Shown piece by piece: positions 28,500 to 39,400 of a stretch of 64,000 bases of DNA (the stretch's first letter is position 1; each line of letters opens with the position of its first letter). A program made the translations under genes and the position numbers. A model generated the notes under the pieces. It saw only the letters and a program-made list of their open reading frames with translations, searched no databases and had not been told where the DNA came from. Source of the DNA: Phocaeicola massiliensis B84634 = Timone 84634 = DSM 17679 = JCM 13223 (GTDB lineage: Bacteria > Bacteroidota > Bacteroidia > Bacteroidales > Bacteroidaceae); the NCBI RefSeq assembly GCF_000382445.1, contig NZ_KB905475.1, positions 62,001-126,000 on the forward strand, written 5' to 3'.

Positions 28500-29768
28500 A
28501 TGAAACTGTTACTATTAGGCTCAGGCGGACGCGAACACGCCCTGGCATGGAAGATTGCCCAAAGCCCCAAGATTGAGAAACTGTATATAGCTCCGGGAAA
28601 TGCCGGAACAAGCGAGGTAGGCGAAAATGTAGCTATCAAAGCCGACGACTTTGCAGCCATCAAAGAGTTTGTAGTAAAAAACGATATAAACATGGTAGTG
28701 GTAGGTCCCGAAGACCCACTGGTTAAAGGAATATACGATTACTTCAAGAATGACGAAGCACTGAAAAACGTACCTGTTATCGGTCCGTCAAAGGCGGGTG
28801 CCGTACTGGAAGGAAGCAAAGAATTTGCAAAAGGATTCATGCAGCGTCATCACATTCCGACTGCCGGTTATAAGAGCATTACTGCCGCTAATCTGGAAGA
28901 AGGTTTGGCATTTCTCGAAACACTGGAAGCTCCGTATGTACTGAAAGCCGACGGACTGTGTGCAGGCAAGGGGGTATTGATTCTGCCTACACTGGAAGAA
29001 GCCAAGAAAGAATTAAAAGAAATGCTGAGCGGTATGTTCGGTGATGCTTCCGCCACTGTAGTCATTGAAGAGTTTCTGAGTGGCATCGAATGTTCCGTAT
29101 TCGTTCTGACAGACGGAAAGAACTACAAGATTCTGCCCGAAGCAAAGGACTACAAACGCATAGGTGAAGGCGACAAAGGTTTGAATACCGGTGGCATGGG
29201 TAGCATTTCTCCTGTTCCGTTTGCCGATAAGGAATGGATGCAAAAGGTAGAAGACCGCATCATCCGTCCCACTGTGGAAGGACTGGCTGCCGAAGGCATC
29301 GAATACAAAGGTTTCATCTTCTTCGGTCTTATCAATGTAAAAGGTGAACCGATGGTGATTGAATATAATGTCCGCATGGGCGACCCTGAAACAGAAAGTG
29401 TGATGCTTCGCATCAAGAGTGATTTGGTAGAACTCTTTGAAGGAGTGGCTGCCGGCAACCTGAATGAGAAGACATTGGAAATAGACCCGCGTTCTGCCGT
29501 ATGTGTCATGCTGGTATCGGGCGGATATCCCGAGCACTACGACAAAGGCTTTGTCATCAACGGGCTGGATGCTGTTGAAGACAGTATCGTATTTCATGCC
29601 GGAACCGCATTGAAAGACGGAAAGGTAGTAACTAGCGGCGGACGTGTCATTGCAGTCAGCTCATACGGTGCCGATAAATCAGAGGCATTGGCCCGGTCTT
29701 TTGCCAATGCCAAGAAGATTGATTTCGAAAAGAAGTATTTCCGCTCGGATATCGGATTCGACCTTTAA
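28500..29768 (+). CDS. purD: Phosphoribosylamine--glycine ligase
   Basis: The ATP-grasp enzyme that makes glycinamide ribonucleotide in purine synthesis. The 422-residue sequence begins [20 protein letters not shown] and includes [12 protein letters not shown], the Gly-rich ATP loop [13 protein letters not shown], and [16 protein letters not shown], all hallmarks of PurD. It starts 18 bp after the peptidase stop and is followed 26 bp later by a membrane protein gene, so the cluster to 33535 may be cotranscribed. Confidence 0.97.
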   Translation: MKLLLLGSGGREHALAWKIAQSPKIEKLYIAPGNAGTSEVGENVAIKADDFAAIKEFVVKNDINMVVVGPEDPLVKGIYDYFKNDEALKNVPVIGPSKAGAVLEGSKEFAKGFMQRHHIPTAGYKSITAANLEEGLAFLETLEAPYVLKADGLCAGKGVLILPTLEEAKKELKEMLSGMFGDASATVVIEEFLSGIECSVFVLTDGKNYKILPEAKDYKRIGEGDKGLNTGGMGSISPVPFADKEWMQKVEDRIIRPTVEGLAAEGIEYKGFIFFGLINVKGEPMVIEYNVRMGDPETESVMLRIKSDLVELFEGVAAGNLNEKTLEIDPRSAVCVMLVSGGYPEHYDKGFVINGLDAVEDSIVFHAGTALKDGKVVTSGGRVIAVSSYGADKSEALARSFANAKKIDFEKKYFRSDIGFDL

Positions 29769-29794
29769 TGGTGTCATAGTTGAAAAGATAATGC

Positions 29795-30730
29795 ATGACA
29801 GGCTATAATAAACTCCAGACAGAGATAGCGACGGGAAGGTTAACCCTTCCCGTTGTTATCCTTATATGCCTGTTTTTATGGGGAGTCAGCATTCATTCAT
29901 GGAATGAATTGATTAGTTTTATATCGTGTGCATTGACCGGATACATGATGATTGAAATAAATACAGCCTTCACCCTGATACGAACCCGGACGATGCTGCA
30001 CGTCAGCCTGTTTGGGTTTATCATATCGGCATGTATGTTTCTTCATCCATTCCATATCTCCAATCTCGTTCCACCGGCATTTATCATTGCTCTGTTCCAA
30101 TTATTTCGCAGCTACGAATCCGGACAGGCATCGGGGAACATCTTTCATTCCTTTTTCTTTATCGGACTCGGTAGTCTGGCTTTTCCACAACTATTGTATT
30201 TCGCTCCTTTGTTCTATATCAGTATGATCAGTTTTCGTTCTTTGTCGGCAAAAACATTCTTTGCCGGACTGGTTGGGCTGATAGTTCCCTATTGGTTTCT
30301 CTTCGGCTATGCCTTTTATAACGGTAAAATAGAACTGTTTTACAGCCCATTGCAGTCATTAATACAATTCCAGCCTATCCACTATACCGGTTTTACTCCC
30401 GATCAAATTATTTCGTGGGGAGGCATTACATTGATATCACTGACATGCAGCGTGCACTATTTTATAGTTTCCTATTTAGACAAGACGCGTACACGTTTAT
30501 TCCTCTCATTCCTGATAGCCGTCGAAGCATGGATTTATGCACTAGGTTTGTTACAACCTCAGCACTTCAATGTGTTGTTGCAATTACAAATCATTATGAT
30601 GTCCATTTTAACAGGACATTTATTTACTTTAACCCGTAATCGCTTTTCCGGCATCTTTTTCATCATTACATTTGTTACCTTAATAACATTAGCTATTTAT
30701 AATTTATGGATGCAATTCTTCAATTCCTGA
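29795..30730 (+). CDS. Polytopic membrane protein, function unknown
   Basis: A 311-residue integral membrane protein with about nine hydrophobic segments (for example LPVVILICLFLWGVSI and IFFIITFVTLITLAIYNLW) and few charged residues. It may belong to the DUF6427 group of Bacteroidota membrane proteins, but I cannot confirm that. Its last 25 bases overlap the start of the next gene, which suggests coupling with the DedA-like protein. No catalytic motif is recognisable. Confidence 0.65.
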   Translation: MTGYNKLQTEIATGRLTLPVVILICLFLWGVSIHSWNELISFISCALTGYMMIEINTAFTLIRTRTMLHVSLFGFIISACMFLHPFHISNLVPPAFIIALFQLFRSYESGQASGNIFHSFFFIGLGSLAFPQLLYFAPLFYISMISFRSLSAKTFFAGLVGLIVPYWFLFGYAFYNGKIELFYSPLQSLIQFQPIHYTGFTPDQIISWGGITLISLTCSVHYFIVSYLDKTRTRLFLSFLIAVEAWIYALGLLQPQHFNVLLQLQIIMMSILTGHLFTLTRNRFSGIFFIITFVTLITLAIYNLWMQFFNS

Positions 30731-31173
30731 TAGACTGGGGGTATTGGGGGCTATTTCTCGGCTCTTTTATTGCCGGCAGTGTTCTTCCTTTCAGTTCGGA
30801 AGCTGTACTGGCAGCTTGTGTCGGTCCGCTGGGACTGGACCCGGTAATAAGTATTGCCGCAGCCACAGCCGGAAACGTATCCGGAGGCATGACCTGCTAC
30901 TGGATGGGACATTTGGGTAACATGGAATGGATAGAGAAATATTTCCATGTCAAAAAAGAAAAAATGGACCGTGCCGAGAAGTTCGTACACGGACGGGGAG
31001 CATGGATGGCATTCTTTGCTTTTATTCCCATTTTGGGAAGTGCCATTTCCATCGTACTGGGCATGATGCGTGCCAATATATGGATTGTCATTCTGGCCAT
31101 GACAATCGGAAAGGTACTTCGATATGCATTGTTGGTTTGGGGAGTGCTGGAAGCCTCCGCTTTAATGAAGTAA
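30706..31173 (+). CDS. YqaA/DedA-family inner-membrane protein
   Basis: A 155-residue protein of the SNARE-associated/DedA superfamily, YqaA type. Features are the N-terminal reentrant segment with GSFIAGSVLPFSSEAVLAA, the GNVSGGMTCYWMGHLG motif, the basic loop YFHVKKEKMDRAEKFVHGRG, and FIPILGSAISIVLGMMR. DedA proteins act in membrane phospholipid handling and proton balance; YqaA members are not characterised. The gene overlaps the preceding one by 25 bp and is 4 bp from mnmD. Confidence 0.85.
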   Translation: MDAILQFLIDWGYWGLFLGSFIAGSVLPFSSEAVLAACVGPLGLDPVISIAAATAGNVSGGMTCYWMGHLGNMEWIEKYFHVKKEKMDRAEKFVHGRGAWMAFFAFIPILGSAISIVLGMMRANIWIVILAMTIGKVLRYALLVWGVLEASALMK

Positions 31174-31177
31174 TTTT

Positions 31178-31855
31178 ATGGAACTGGAACAGACAGCAGA
31201 CGGCAGTTATACACTCTATGTACCTGAGCTGGATGAGCATTATCATTCGGTAAAAGGAGCATTGACGGAGTCACAGCATATATTCATCGAAATGGGACTG
31301 AAGCATTCTCCGGTTGCCGAACCGCGTATTCTCGAAATAGGACTGGGCACAGGCCTGAATGCTTTCCTCACCCTGCTTACCGCAGAAGAGATTCGGAAGA
31401 AAGTATATTATACAGGCATCGAACGGTATCCGCTAAGCGAAGATACCGTACATAAATTGAATTATCCCGGCCTTATAGGAAAAGGACACGAAGACGATTA
31501 CTACGCCATTCACCGTGCCGGATGGGAAACGGACGAGGTACTCTCTCCGTGGTTCACACTCCATAAGATAGAAGGGGATTTTACCCGCCTTTTTCATTCG
31601 GAAGAAGCAAGACAGACCTCTCTATCCGGTTATGACATTATCTATTTTGATGCATTTGCACCCGAAAAGCAGCCGGAAATGTGGGAACAGTCTCTATTCA
31701 ACTCTCTATATGAAATATTAAACAAAGGAGGTATCCTGACCACCTACTGCGCCAAAGGGATAGTAAGAAGAATGTTGCAGGCAGCCGGGTTTACAGTGGA
31801 ACGTCTTCCGGGACCTCCGGGTGGAAAACGTGAAATATTACGTGCCACAAAATAA
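31178..31855 (+). CDS. mnmD: tRNA 5-methylaminomethyl-2-thiouridine methyltransferase MnmD
   Basis: A 225-residue stand-alone version of the MnmC C-terminal-product methyltransferase domain, which methylates nm5U34 in tRNA with SAM. Seen are the N-terminal DGSYTLYVPELDEHYHSVKGA, TESQHIFIEMGL, SAM loop ILEIGLGTGLNAFL, and the catalytic segment YDIIYFDAFAPEKQPEMW. The C-terminus GPPGGKREILRA is typical. No FAD oxidase domain is fused, as is usual in Bacteroidota. Its end overlaps the long frame of the next gene, whose true start is 31875. Confidence 0.93.
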   Translation: MELEQTADGSYTLYVPELDEHYHSVKGALTESQHIFIEMGLKHSPVAEPRILEIGLGTGLNAFLTLLTAEEIRKKVYYTGIERYPLSEDTVHKLNYPGLIGKGHEDDYYAIHRAGWETDEVLSPWFTLHKIEGDFTRLFHSEEARQTSLSGYDIIYFDAFAPEKQPEMWEQSLFNSLYEILNKGGILTTYCAKGIVRRMLQAAGFTVERLPGPPGGKREILRATK

Positions 31856-31874
31856 ACGCTCAATAAATGAAAAT

Positions 31875-32732
31875 ATGAAACGAATCGCTCTCTTTCTCGT
31901 CACTCTGCTTTGCCTGAGTGCTTGCGGCTCCAAGCAGCAACAGTCCGGCAAAGAGACATTAACCGTTACACTCGAGCCGTTGCGATACTTCACGGAAGTC
32001 ATTGCCGGAGATAAATATAATGTAGTCAGTATGGTTCCTAAGGGCAGCAGCCCGGAGACTTACGACCCTACTCCGCAACAGTTGGTCAATCTGGACAAAA
32101 GTACTGCCTACTTACGCATCGGTTACATTGGATTCGAACAAGCATGGATGGATAAATTGACTTCCAACGCCCCGCACCTCAAAGTATTCGATACTTCTAA
32201 AGGTATAGACCCTATCTATGAGGAAGAACACAACCATGGTGACCATCATCATGGAGGAGGCATCGAGCCACACATTTGGAACTCAACCCGGAATGCTGCT
32301 ATAATAGCTGATAACATCTATGCTGCCCTGTGCCGGTTGGACAGTACCAATGCACCCTATTACAAACATCGTCTGGATAGTTTGCAAGGCATTATCACCC
32401 GGACAGACAATGAACTTCGCGGACTACTGCAACATGCAGATACCACTTTTCTTATTTATCACCCGGCATTAAGCTATTTCGCCCGCGATTACGGATTAAA
32501 ACAAATCAGCATCGAAGAAGGAGGAAAAGAACCCTCGCCTGCTCATCTCAAAAATTTAATCGAGACCTGCCGCCGTGACAATGCTCACGTCATCTTTGTA
32601 CAGCAGGAGTTTGATACGCGTAACGCCAAATTGATAGCCGATGAACTGGGAGTAGATGTTATCCCGATTAATCCGCTGAGCTATGATTGGCAGGAAGAAA
32701 TGATAAATATAGCAAAGGCCCTTACCAAATAA
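31875..32732 (+). CDS. znuA: Zinc-type ABC transporter substrate-binding lipoprotein
   Basis: A 285-residue cluster A-I metal-binding protein. Lipoprotein signal MKRIALFLVTLLCLSACGS (Cys 17). Family marks are TVTLEPLRYFTEVIAGD, VPKGSSPETYDPTPQQL, the His-rich loop EEEHNHGDHHHGGGIEPHIW that supplies metal ligands, and IYHPALSYFARDYGL. The His-rich loop favours zinc over manganese. The start was moved from 31821 (inside mnmD) to place the signal correctly. It is 8 bp from the ATPase gene. No permease gene is adjacent. Confidence 0.88.
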   Translation: MKRIALFLVTLLCLSACGSKQQQSGKETLTVTLEPLRYFTEVIAGDKYNVVSMVPKGSSPETYDPTPQQLVNLDKSTAYLRIGYIGFEQAWMDKLTSNAPHLKVFDTSKGIDPIYEEEHNHGDHHHGGGIEPHIWNSTRNAAIIADNIYAALCRLDSTNAPYYKHRLDSLQGIITRTDNELRGLLQHADTTFLIYHPALSYFARDYGLKQISIEEGGKEPSPAHLKNLIETCRRDNAHVIFVQQEFDTRNAKLIADELGVDVIPINPLSYDWQEEMINIAKALTK

Positions 32733-32740
32733 AAGTGCTT

Positions 32741-33535
32741 ATGACAAACCATCCTATTATACAACTAAACGATATCTCTGCCGCTTATGATGGAAAGACC
32801 GTACTCAGCCGTGTCAACCTGAACGTATATGAGCATGATTTTCTAGGTGTTATCGGCCCTAACGGAGGCGGAAAAACGACACTGATTAAATTAATCCTTG
32901 GACTGCTGAAACCGGTATCAGGCACCATCCGTTTTTATAAGAACGGCAAAGAAGTGCCGGAAATAACCATGGGATACCTGCCTCAGTACAACAGCATTGA
33001 TAAGAAGTTTCCTATCTCGATATACGAAGTTGTATTGTCCGGACTCAGCAAACAGAAATCATTGTTGCACCGCTATTCCCCGGAACAGCATGAACAGGTC
33101 AGGAGAATCATTTCCCGCATGGGACTGGAAGGACTGGAAGGACGTGCTATCGGTGAGCTGAGTGGCGGACAACTGCAACGGGCACTTCTGGGACGGGCAC
33201 TTGTATCCAACCCGGAAGTGGTGATACTGGACGAACCTAACACATACATAGACAAACGCTTTGAAGCAAAATTATACTCTTTGCTGGAAGAAATCAATAA
33301 AGAACGGGCGATTATCCTGGTAAGCCACGATATCGGCACTGTCTTGCAGAACGTGAAGACAATAGCCTGTGTCAACGAAACACTGGATTATCACCCCGAT
33401 ACAGAAGTTCCCACCGAATGGCTGGAAGAGCACTTCGGATGCCCCATTGAACTGTTGGGACACGGCAATTTCCCCCATCGCATACTGAAATGTCACTGCC
33501 ACGAAGACGGGCAGACTGAAAACAAAGATAAATAA
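32741..33535 (+). CDS. znuC: Zinc-type ABC transporter ATP-binding protein
   Basis: A 264-residue ABC ATPase. Walker A is GPNGGGKTTLIK, the Q-loop is GYLPQYN, the signature is LSGGQLQRALLGRAL, Walker B is VVILDEP, and the switch His is in ILVSHDIG. The sequence resembles ZnuC/MntB-type metal importers, and the C-terminus carries CHCHEDG, possibly metal-binding. The start at 32741 replaces 32687, which overlaps the binding-protein gene. The expected membrane permease is missing from the window, so it must be encoded elsewhere. Confidence 0.88.
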   Translation: MTNHPIIQLNDISAAYDGKTVLSRVNLNVYEHDFLGVIGPNGGGKTTLIKLILGLLKPVSGTIRFYKNGKEVPEITMGYLPQYNSIDKKFPISIYEVVLSGLSKQKSLLHRYSPEQHEQVRRIISRMGLEGLEGRAIGELSGGQLQRALLGRALVSNPEVVILDEPNTYIDKRFEAKLYSLLEEINKERAIILVSHDIGTVLQNVKTIACVNETLDYHPDTEVPTEWLEEHFGCPIELLGHGNFPHRILKCHCHEDGQTENKDK

Positions 33536-33633
33536 TTATCTACCGTAAGAGGCTGACCCCAAAAGTATATTGCACTCAGAATGACAGAATGAGCTGCCAA
33601 ACTTTTCAGCCGGCCTCCTACAGTGGATAATTA
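33533..33633. repeat. 101-bp imperfect inverted repeat between convergent genes
   Basis: The left arm TAATTATCTACCGTAAGAGG (from 33533) and the right arm ending at 33633, read on the - strand as TAATTATCCACTGTAGGAGG, form a 20-bp imperfect inverted repeat continuing into GGCTGA/GGCCGG. It fills the gap between znuC and the GH3 gene. It is probably a bidirectional transcription end or a small non-coding mobile repeat. Confidence 0.6.
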
Positions 33634-33639
33634 TGTTTA

Positions 33640-36297
33640 TCACATCTTTACTTTCGTTTTCAAACGGATATCCTTGGAAGAAGCACCTACCCATATCTCA
33701 AACTCCCCGGATTCAAACACCCAGTCGGATTTCTTCTCACTGAAATACTGAAAAGCATCTCTGTCCAATGTCACCGAAACATGCTTTGTCTCACCGGGAC
33801 GAAGGAATACTTTTTGGAAACCTTTCAACTCCTTCAACGGACGTGCTTCCTTCGAAGCAATATCACGCACATATACCTGAGCCACTTCCGCTCCTTCATA
33901 GCCTCCCGTATTCGTTATATTGAAAGAGAGTGCAACCGACTTGTTCTTCTTGTCTATTTCCGTCAACTGCAAATCCGAATACTCGAACGAAGTATAAGAC
34001 AAACCGTATCCAAACGGATAAAGCGGCTCAACCTGTTTCCGGTCATATCCACGATAACCCACGAATATTCCTTCATTATAATACACCTTCCGTTCTTTAC
34101 GTGTCTCATCATAATTGCCACAAGCCGGAGAATCTTCCCATCTCTTTTCTATGGTAAAAGGCAACTTGGCTGAAGGAACCACCTTTCCCGACAGCATTTC
34201 GGCAAACGCTCGTCCTCCTGCCTGTCCCGGATACAGCAAATGCACCACTGCCTTTACCCGGTCAATCCACGGGCTCATTCTCACACCGCCTCCGGCATGC
34301 AGGCTGACAATAAGATTCGGATTTACCTCAGCCAGTTGATTTATCAATATATCCTGACCGTAAGGCAGTTCAAACGGACGGTCACGTCCTTCCAACTCAA
34401 TGCTGCCGTCCAGACCGCCACAGAATATCACCACATCTGCCTGACGTGCCAACCGCAAAGCTTCCGAAAAATCAAGATTGCCTTTATAATCATATCCCAA
34501 ACGAATCTCTGCCGGCAAACTTCGCTGGTTAAGGTATTCCAACTTCACATGCAGCCGTGCCCCCTTCTGACCGTCCACTGCCACTTGCCTGCAATCAAAA
34601 GACTGAGAAGCAGAGGCATCCAAGCACAACTTTCCGTCAATCCACAAACGGTATCCTCCTTGTGCGTCAACAAAGAACAGAAGACTGTCATTCCGTTCCA
34701 CGGGAACATAGCCTTCCCATTCCACACGATAATCCTCGCCCAAACCTTCCTTCGGAGTTCCCCACCAAGAGAAATCCACATGCCGGTCGATTCTTTCCAT
34801 CACCGGCTCCTTGTCCGAACTTTTTGCAGAGACAGAAGACGAAACAGCAGAAACACCATTATCACTATCTTCCGTTCTTCCCGCCGCCTTCGCCTGTTGC
34901 TGCATCAGCTTATCGGGCAAAGCACTGCCGTCACCTTGCCCCATTTTATAATATTTTGCTCTCAGTCCTTGTTTTCCATCCTCGGTATAAAACTTAGCAG
35001 AACGGAACAATCTCGGCTTATATGCATTGGATATTCCTTCCGCATACCACACTTCCGCATCGGGATATTCCGCCTCTATCCCTTGCAGAACAGAAGTAAC
35101 ATGCCAAGGATGTACCTTAGAACTGCCACCACCCCCATAAGTAGTGCCGTTTACATTATTCTGCCTGTCCGTCACCAGGTTATAACAAGCATTGGGTCCG
35201 ATTACTGCAATCTTAGTCACCCGCTTCAACGGCAACAGGTTATCTTCATTCTTCAGAAGAATCATTCCCTCCTTGGCTGCCTCGTATGCCATTCGGTTGG
35301 CTTTCGGGTTATAAACAGGAATAGTCGTATCCAACTGCGGGCGGTCAAAAAATCCCATTTCGATGCAGGTTCCGTAAATCCTCCGTACCTTCTCGTTAAT
35401 AGTCTCCTCCGTCACCACTCCCTGTTCAATGAGAGGTAACAATTTCTCTCTGACAAACCAGTCGTTACTGCCCATCTCAAGGTCAAGTCCATGGTTAGCA
35501 GCCTTGTCTGCCGAATAGGTACATGCCCAGTCGGACATCAGCATTCCTTTAAATCCCCATTCCTTCTTCAATATATCGATAAGATATTTATTTTCCGTAC
35601 AATATACGCCGTTCAACAAGTTATAGCCGGTCATCACAGCTTTCACCCCCGCCTTTTGCACTGCTGCCTTAAATGCCGGCAAGTATATCTCTCGCAACGC
35701 ACGCTCGGACACTTCCGAACTGACCCTATAACGGTCGTACTCCTGGTCATTGGCTGCAAAATGTTTCACGGTGGCTATCACACCCCTTTCCTGCACCCCC
35801 TTGATGAAAGGAACAACCATCTCCGAAGACAGATAAGGGTCTTCACCCATGTATTCAAAGTTCCGGGCCCCCTTTGAAGCTCTGTAAGTGTTCACTCCCG
35901 GCGCCAAAAGGAAGTGAATGCCCCGGGCACGCCATTCCTGTCCGTAGCAGTCGCCTACCCGGGCTGCCAAGTCCCTATTCCATGATGCCGCCAAAGACAA
36001 TGCCGACGGAAAGGCTGTCGCCTTGCCGAACAATCCCCATGAAGCAAGCCCCAAAGGTCCGTCCGCCAATTTGAAAGCAGGTATACCCAATCGTTCGCAA
36101 GGATGAAGATAGAAATCCTGATAACCTGCCAACAAGTCTATCTTTTCTTCCAGTGTCATCCGACGGACTAAATCTTCCACTCTCTCCTCCACCGGCAAGT
36201 CTGCCCGGCGGAAAGGATAATCCTGAGCACTTATCTTCCATACAGAAGTACATAACAAAATGCAACAAGCGACAATTACTCTATTCATGAAATTCAT
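33640..36297 (-). CDS. GH3 beta-glycosidase with PA14 insert
   Basis: An 885-residue exported glycosidase (signal about 1-24, ISAQD). The GH3 N-terminal barrel shows RMTLEEKIDLLAGYQ, FEYMGEDPYLSSEMV, ATVKHFAANDQE and the nucleophile Asp about 254 in GMLMSDWACTYS. The second GH3 domain begins AYEAAKEGMILLKNEDNLLPL and is interrupted by a PA14-like domain (about 430-570, GLRAKYYKMGQGDGS... SLLFFVDAQGGYRLWIDGK). A fibronectin-III-like domain ends the protein. Substrate is probably beta-glucoside or another beta-linked sugar; PA14-bearing GH3 enzymes also include xylosidases. The gene is monocistronic and convergent to znuC. ATG 36288 is an alternative start. Confidence 0.88.
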   Translation of the reverse strand: MNFMNRVIVACCILLCTSVWKISAQDYPFRRADLPVEERVEDLVRRMTLEEKIDLLAGYQDFYLHPCERLGIPAFKLADGPLGLASWGLFGKATAFPSALSLAASWNRDLAARVGDCYGQEWRARGIHFLLAPGVNTYRASKGARNFEYMGEDPYLSSEMVVPFIKGVQERGVIATVKHFAANDQEYDRYRVSSEVSERALREIYLPAFKAAVQKAGVKAVMTGYNLLNGVYCTENKYLIDILKKEWGFKGMLMSDWACTYSADKAANHGLDLEMGSNDWFVREKLLPLIEQGVVTEETINEKVRRIYGTCIEMGFFDRPQLDTTIPVYNPKANRMAYEAAKEGMILLKNEDNLLPLKRVTKIAVIGPNACYNLVTDRQNNVNGTTYGGGGSSKVHPWHVTSVLQGIEAEYPDAEVWYAEGISNAYKPRLFRSAKFYTEDGKQGLRAKYYKMGQGDGSALPDKLMQQQAKAAGRTEDSDNGVSAVSSSVSAKSSDKEPVMERIDRHVDFSWWGTPKEGLGEDYRVEWEGYVPVERNDSLLFFVDAQGGYRLWIDGKLCLDASASQSFDCRQVAVDGQKGARLHVKLEYLNQRSLPAEIRLGYDYKGNLDFSEALRLARQADVVIFCGGLDGSIELEGRDRPFELPYGQDILINQLAEVNPNLIVSLHAGGGVRMSPWIDRVKAVVHLLYPGQAGGRAFAEMLSGKVVPSAKLPFTIEKRWEDSPACGNYDETRKERKVYYNEGIFVGYRGYDRKQVEPLYPFGYGLSYTSFEYSDLQLTEIDKKNKSVALSFNITNTGGYEGAEVAQVYVRDIASKEARPLKELKGFQKVFLRPGETKHVSVTLDRDAFQYFSEKKSDWVFESGEFEIWVGASSKDIRLKTKVKM

Positions 36298-36403
36298 ATT
36301 CTTTAGATTTAATAAGTGAGGCGAAATTACAAAAAAAACTCTAAGACTAACAGTCGTAACACTAAATAACAGACATTCAGACGGTAAATAACTATTTCTT
36401 TAC

Positions 36404-36411
36404 TATCTTTG
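36404..36411 (+). promoter_or_regulatory. -7 box for the DUF2723 gene
   Basis: TATCTTTG matches TAnnTTTG, 35 bp upstream of the ATG at 36447. Confidence 0.55.
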
Positions 36412-36446
36412 TGCCCATCGAATGTTAACGAAACAAATATAATTTC

Positions 36447-39400
36447 ATGAAACAGTACAAATTAGTAAACAATCTGGTTGGTTGGGTTACTTTTGTCATC
36501 GCAGCAATTACCTATTGCATGACTATTGAACCGACTGCCAGCTTCTGGGATTGCCCGGAATTTATCACTACCGGCTACAAACTTGAGGTAGGACACCCCC
36601 CCGGCGCACCTTTCTTTATGCTTACCGCCAACTTATTCAGCCAGTTCACAAGCGACCCCGGCCAAGTGGCCCGGATGGTAAACACCATGAGTGCCCTGAT
36701 GAGTGCGGCGTGTATCTTATTCCTGTTTTGGAGTATCACACACCTCGTAAAAAAACTGGTATGCCCCGACGATAACGAAATGACATTGGGCAAACTCATT
36801 ACTATAATGGGTTCGGGTCTTGTGGGAGCTTTGGCTTACACATGGAGCGACACCTTCTGGTTCAGTGCCGTAGAAGGTGAAGTATATGCCTATTCCAGCC
36901 TGTTCACAGCAGTGGTATTCTGGCTTATCCTGAAGTGGGAAAGCGTGGCAAACGAACCTCACAGTGACCGTTGGCTCATTCTGATAGCCTATCTGACAGG
37001 ACTTTCCATTGGTGTGCACTTGCTTAACTTACTGTGTATCCCCGCCATTGTATTGGTTTACTATTACAAAAAGAACCCCGATGCCAACCTGAAAGGCAGC
37101 CTGCTTGCCTTAGCCGGCTCGATGGTGCTGGTGGCTGCTGTGCTTTATGGCATCGTACCGGGCGTAGTGAAAGTGGGCGGATGGTTTGAACTACTGTTTG
37201 TCAACGGATTAGGAATGCCTTTCAACAGCGGATTGATTGTTTACATCATCCTGTTGGCCGCCTCCATCATTTGGGGAGTATATGAAAGTTATGTGGAAAA
37301 GAGCCGCAAACGCATGAACATCTCCTTCCTTGTCACCATTGCCATGCTGGGCATCCCATTCTACGGACACGGATGGAGCAGCACGTTCATCGGCATCATT
37401 GTCTTGGCAGCATTAGGTATCTACCTGTTTGCCAAGCTGGACAAAAAATACCAAATCAGTGCACGCACGCTCAATACCTCTTTGCTTTGCATCATGATGA
37501 TTATGGTAGGTTATTCATCCTACGCGCTCATCGTGATTCGTTCCACAGCCAATACACCGATGGATCAGAACTCACCGGAAGATATCTTCACGCTGGGTGA
37601 ATATCTTGGCCGCGAACAATACGGAACCCGTCCTTTGTTCTACGGACAGGCTTACACCTCAAAACCGGCACTGAAGGAAGTGGACGGCGGATGCGTGTAT
37701 GATGTGACAGAAGGAGCTCCGGTATATCAACGGAAAGAAAAAGCTACTCCCGACGAAAAAGACAGCTACGAAGTGGTTCGCCATAAAACAGAATATAAGT
37801 ATGCACAGAATATGCTGTTCCCGCGTATGTACAGCGATGCACCCGGTCACCGGCAAGCCTACGAAGACTGGCTGGGCGGCGTGGAAGGTACACAAGTGCC
37901 TTACGACCAATGCGGACAGATGATGATGGTAAAGGTTCCTACCCAATGGGAGAACATCAAGTTCTTTTTCTCTTATCAAGTGAACTTCATGTATTGGAGA
38001 TACTTTATGTGGAACTTTGCCGGACGTCAGAATGACATTCAGGGACAAGGAGAAATAGAACACGGAAACTGGATTACCGGCATTCCGGTCATTGACAAAT
38101 TCCTGGTAGGTGACCAAAGCCTGCTCCCCTCCGACCTGAAGAACAATAAAGGGCATAATGTATTCTACTGTCTGCCTCTTTTACTCGGACTTATCGGTCT
38201 GTTCTGGCAGGCTTACAAAGTGAGACGCATCACCACACCGGACGGAAAAATAATCTATGAACCGATTGGTATCCAACAGTTCTGGATTGTATTCTTCCTG
38301 TTCTTTATGACCGGTCTTGCCATTGTGCTTTACCTGAACCAGACACCTCTTCAACCCCGTGAACGCGACTATGCTTATGCCGGTTCGTTCTATGCTTTCG
38401 CAATCTGGATTGGTATGGGTGTGGCAGGTATCTCAGAATGGTTACAGAAGAAAATCGGTGAAAAACCGGCATCCATTCTTGCAACAGTTGTTTGCCTGTT
38501 GGTTCCCATCCAAATGGTAAGCCAGACTTGGGATGACCACGACCGCAGCAACCGCTATGTGGCACGCGACTTCGGACAAAACTATTTGAGCACTGTTCAG
38601 GAAGAAGGCAATCCGATTATCTTCACCAATGGTGACAACGATACATTCCCCTTGTGGTATAATCAGGAGACAGAAGGCTTCCGCACCGACGTGCGTGTGT
38701 GCAACCTGAGTTACCTGCAGACAGACTGGTATATTGACCAGATGAAGCGTCAGGCATACGATTCACCTGCCGTACCTATCGACTGGAGTCGCCTGGAATA
38801 TGTGCAGGGACATAACGAAGCCGTTGCCATCCGTCCCGAAGTAATGGAAAGCATCAAGAACTTCTATAAACAAAACCCCGAAGATGCTGTGAGAGAGTTC
38901 GGAGAGAATCCTTATGAACTGAAGAATATCCTGAAATACTGGGTACGCTCTCCGAAAGAAGGTCTGCAGATGATTCCTACAGACAGTATCGTCATCAAGC
39001 TGGACAAAGAAGCCATCAAACGCTCGGGCATGATGATTCCCGACTCATTGCACGGTGAGATACCCGAGTATATGAATATCTCACTGAAAGGCAAGCGTAT
39101 GCTTTACAAGAGTGAACTGATGATGCTCGAAATGCTGGCAAACACCAACTGGGAACGTCCGTTGTACATGGCCATCACCGTGGGCAGCGACAATCACCTG
39201 AACTTAGGCAACAACTTCATTCAGGAAGGTCTTGCCTACCGCATCACTCCGTTCAATACCACAGCACTCAACGCACGCATCGATTCGGAAAAAATGTATG
39301 ACAACCTGATGAACAAGTTTAAGTTCGGAGGCATTGACAATCCGAATATCTATATTGACGAGACAGTCATGCGCATGTGCCTGACACACCGCCGTATGTT

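Noticed and set aside
34240-35439. 399-codon open frame on the + strand inside the GH3 gene
   Set aside because: It is antisense to a complete GH3 enzyme with catalytic motifs and has the composition of a shadow frame.
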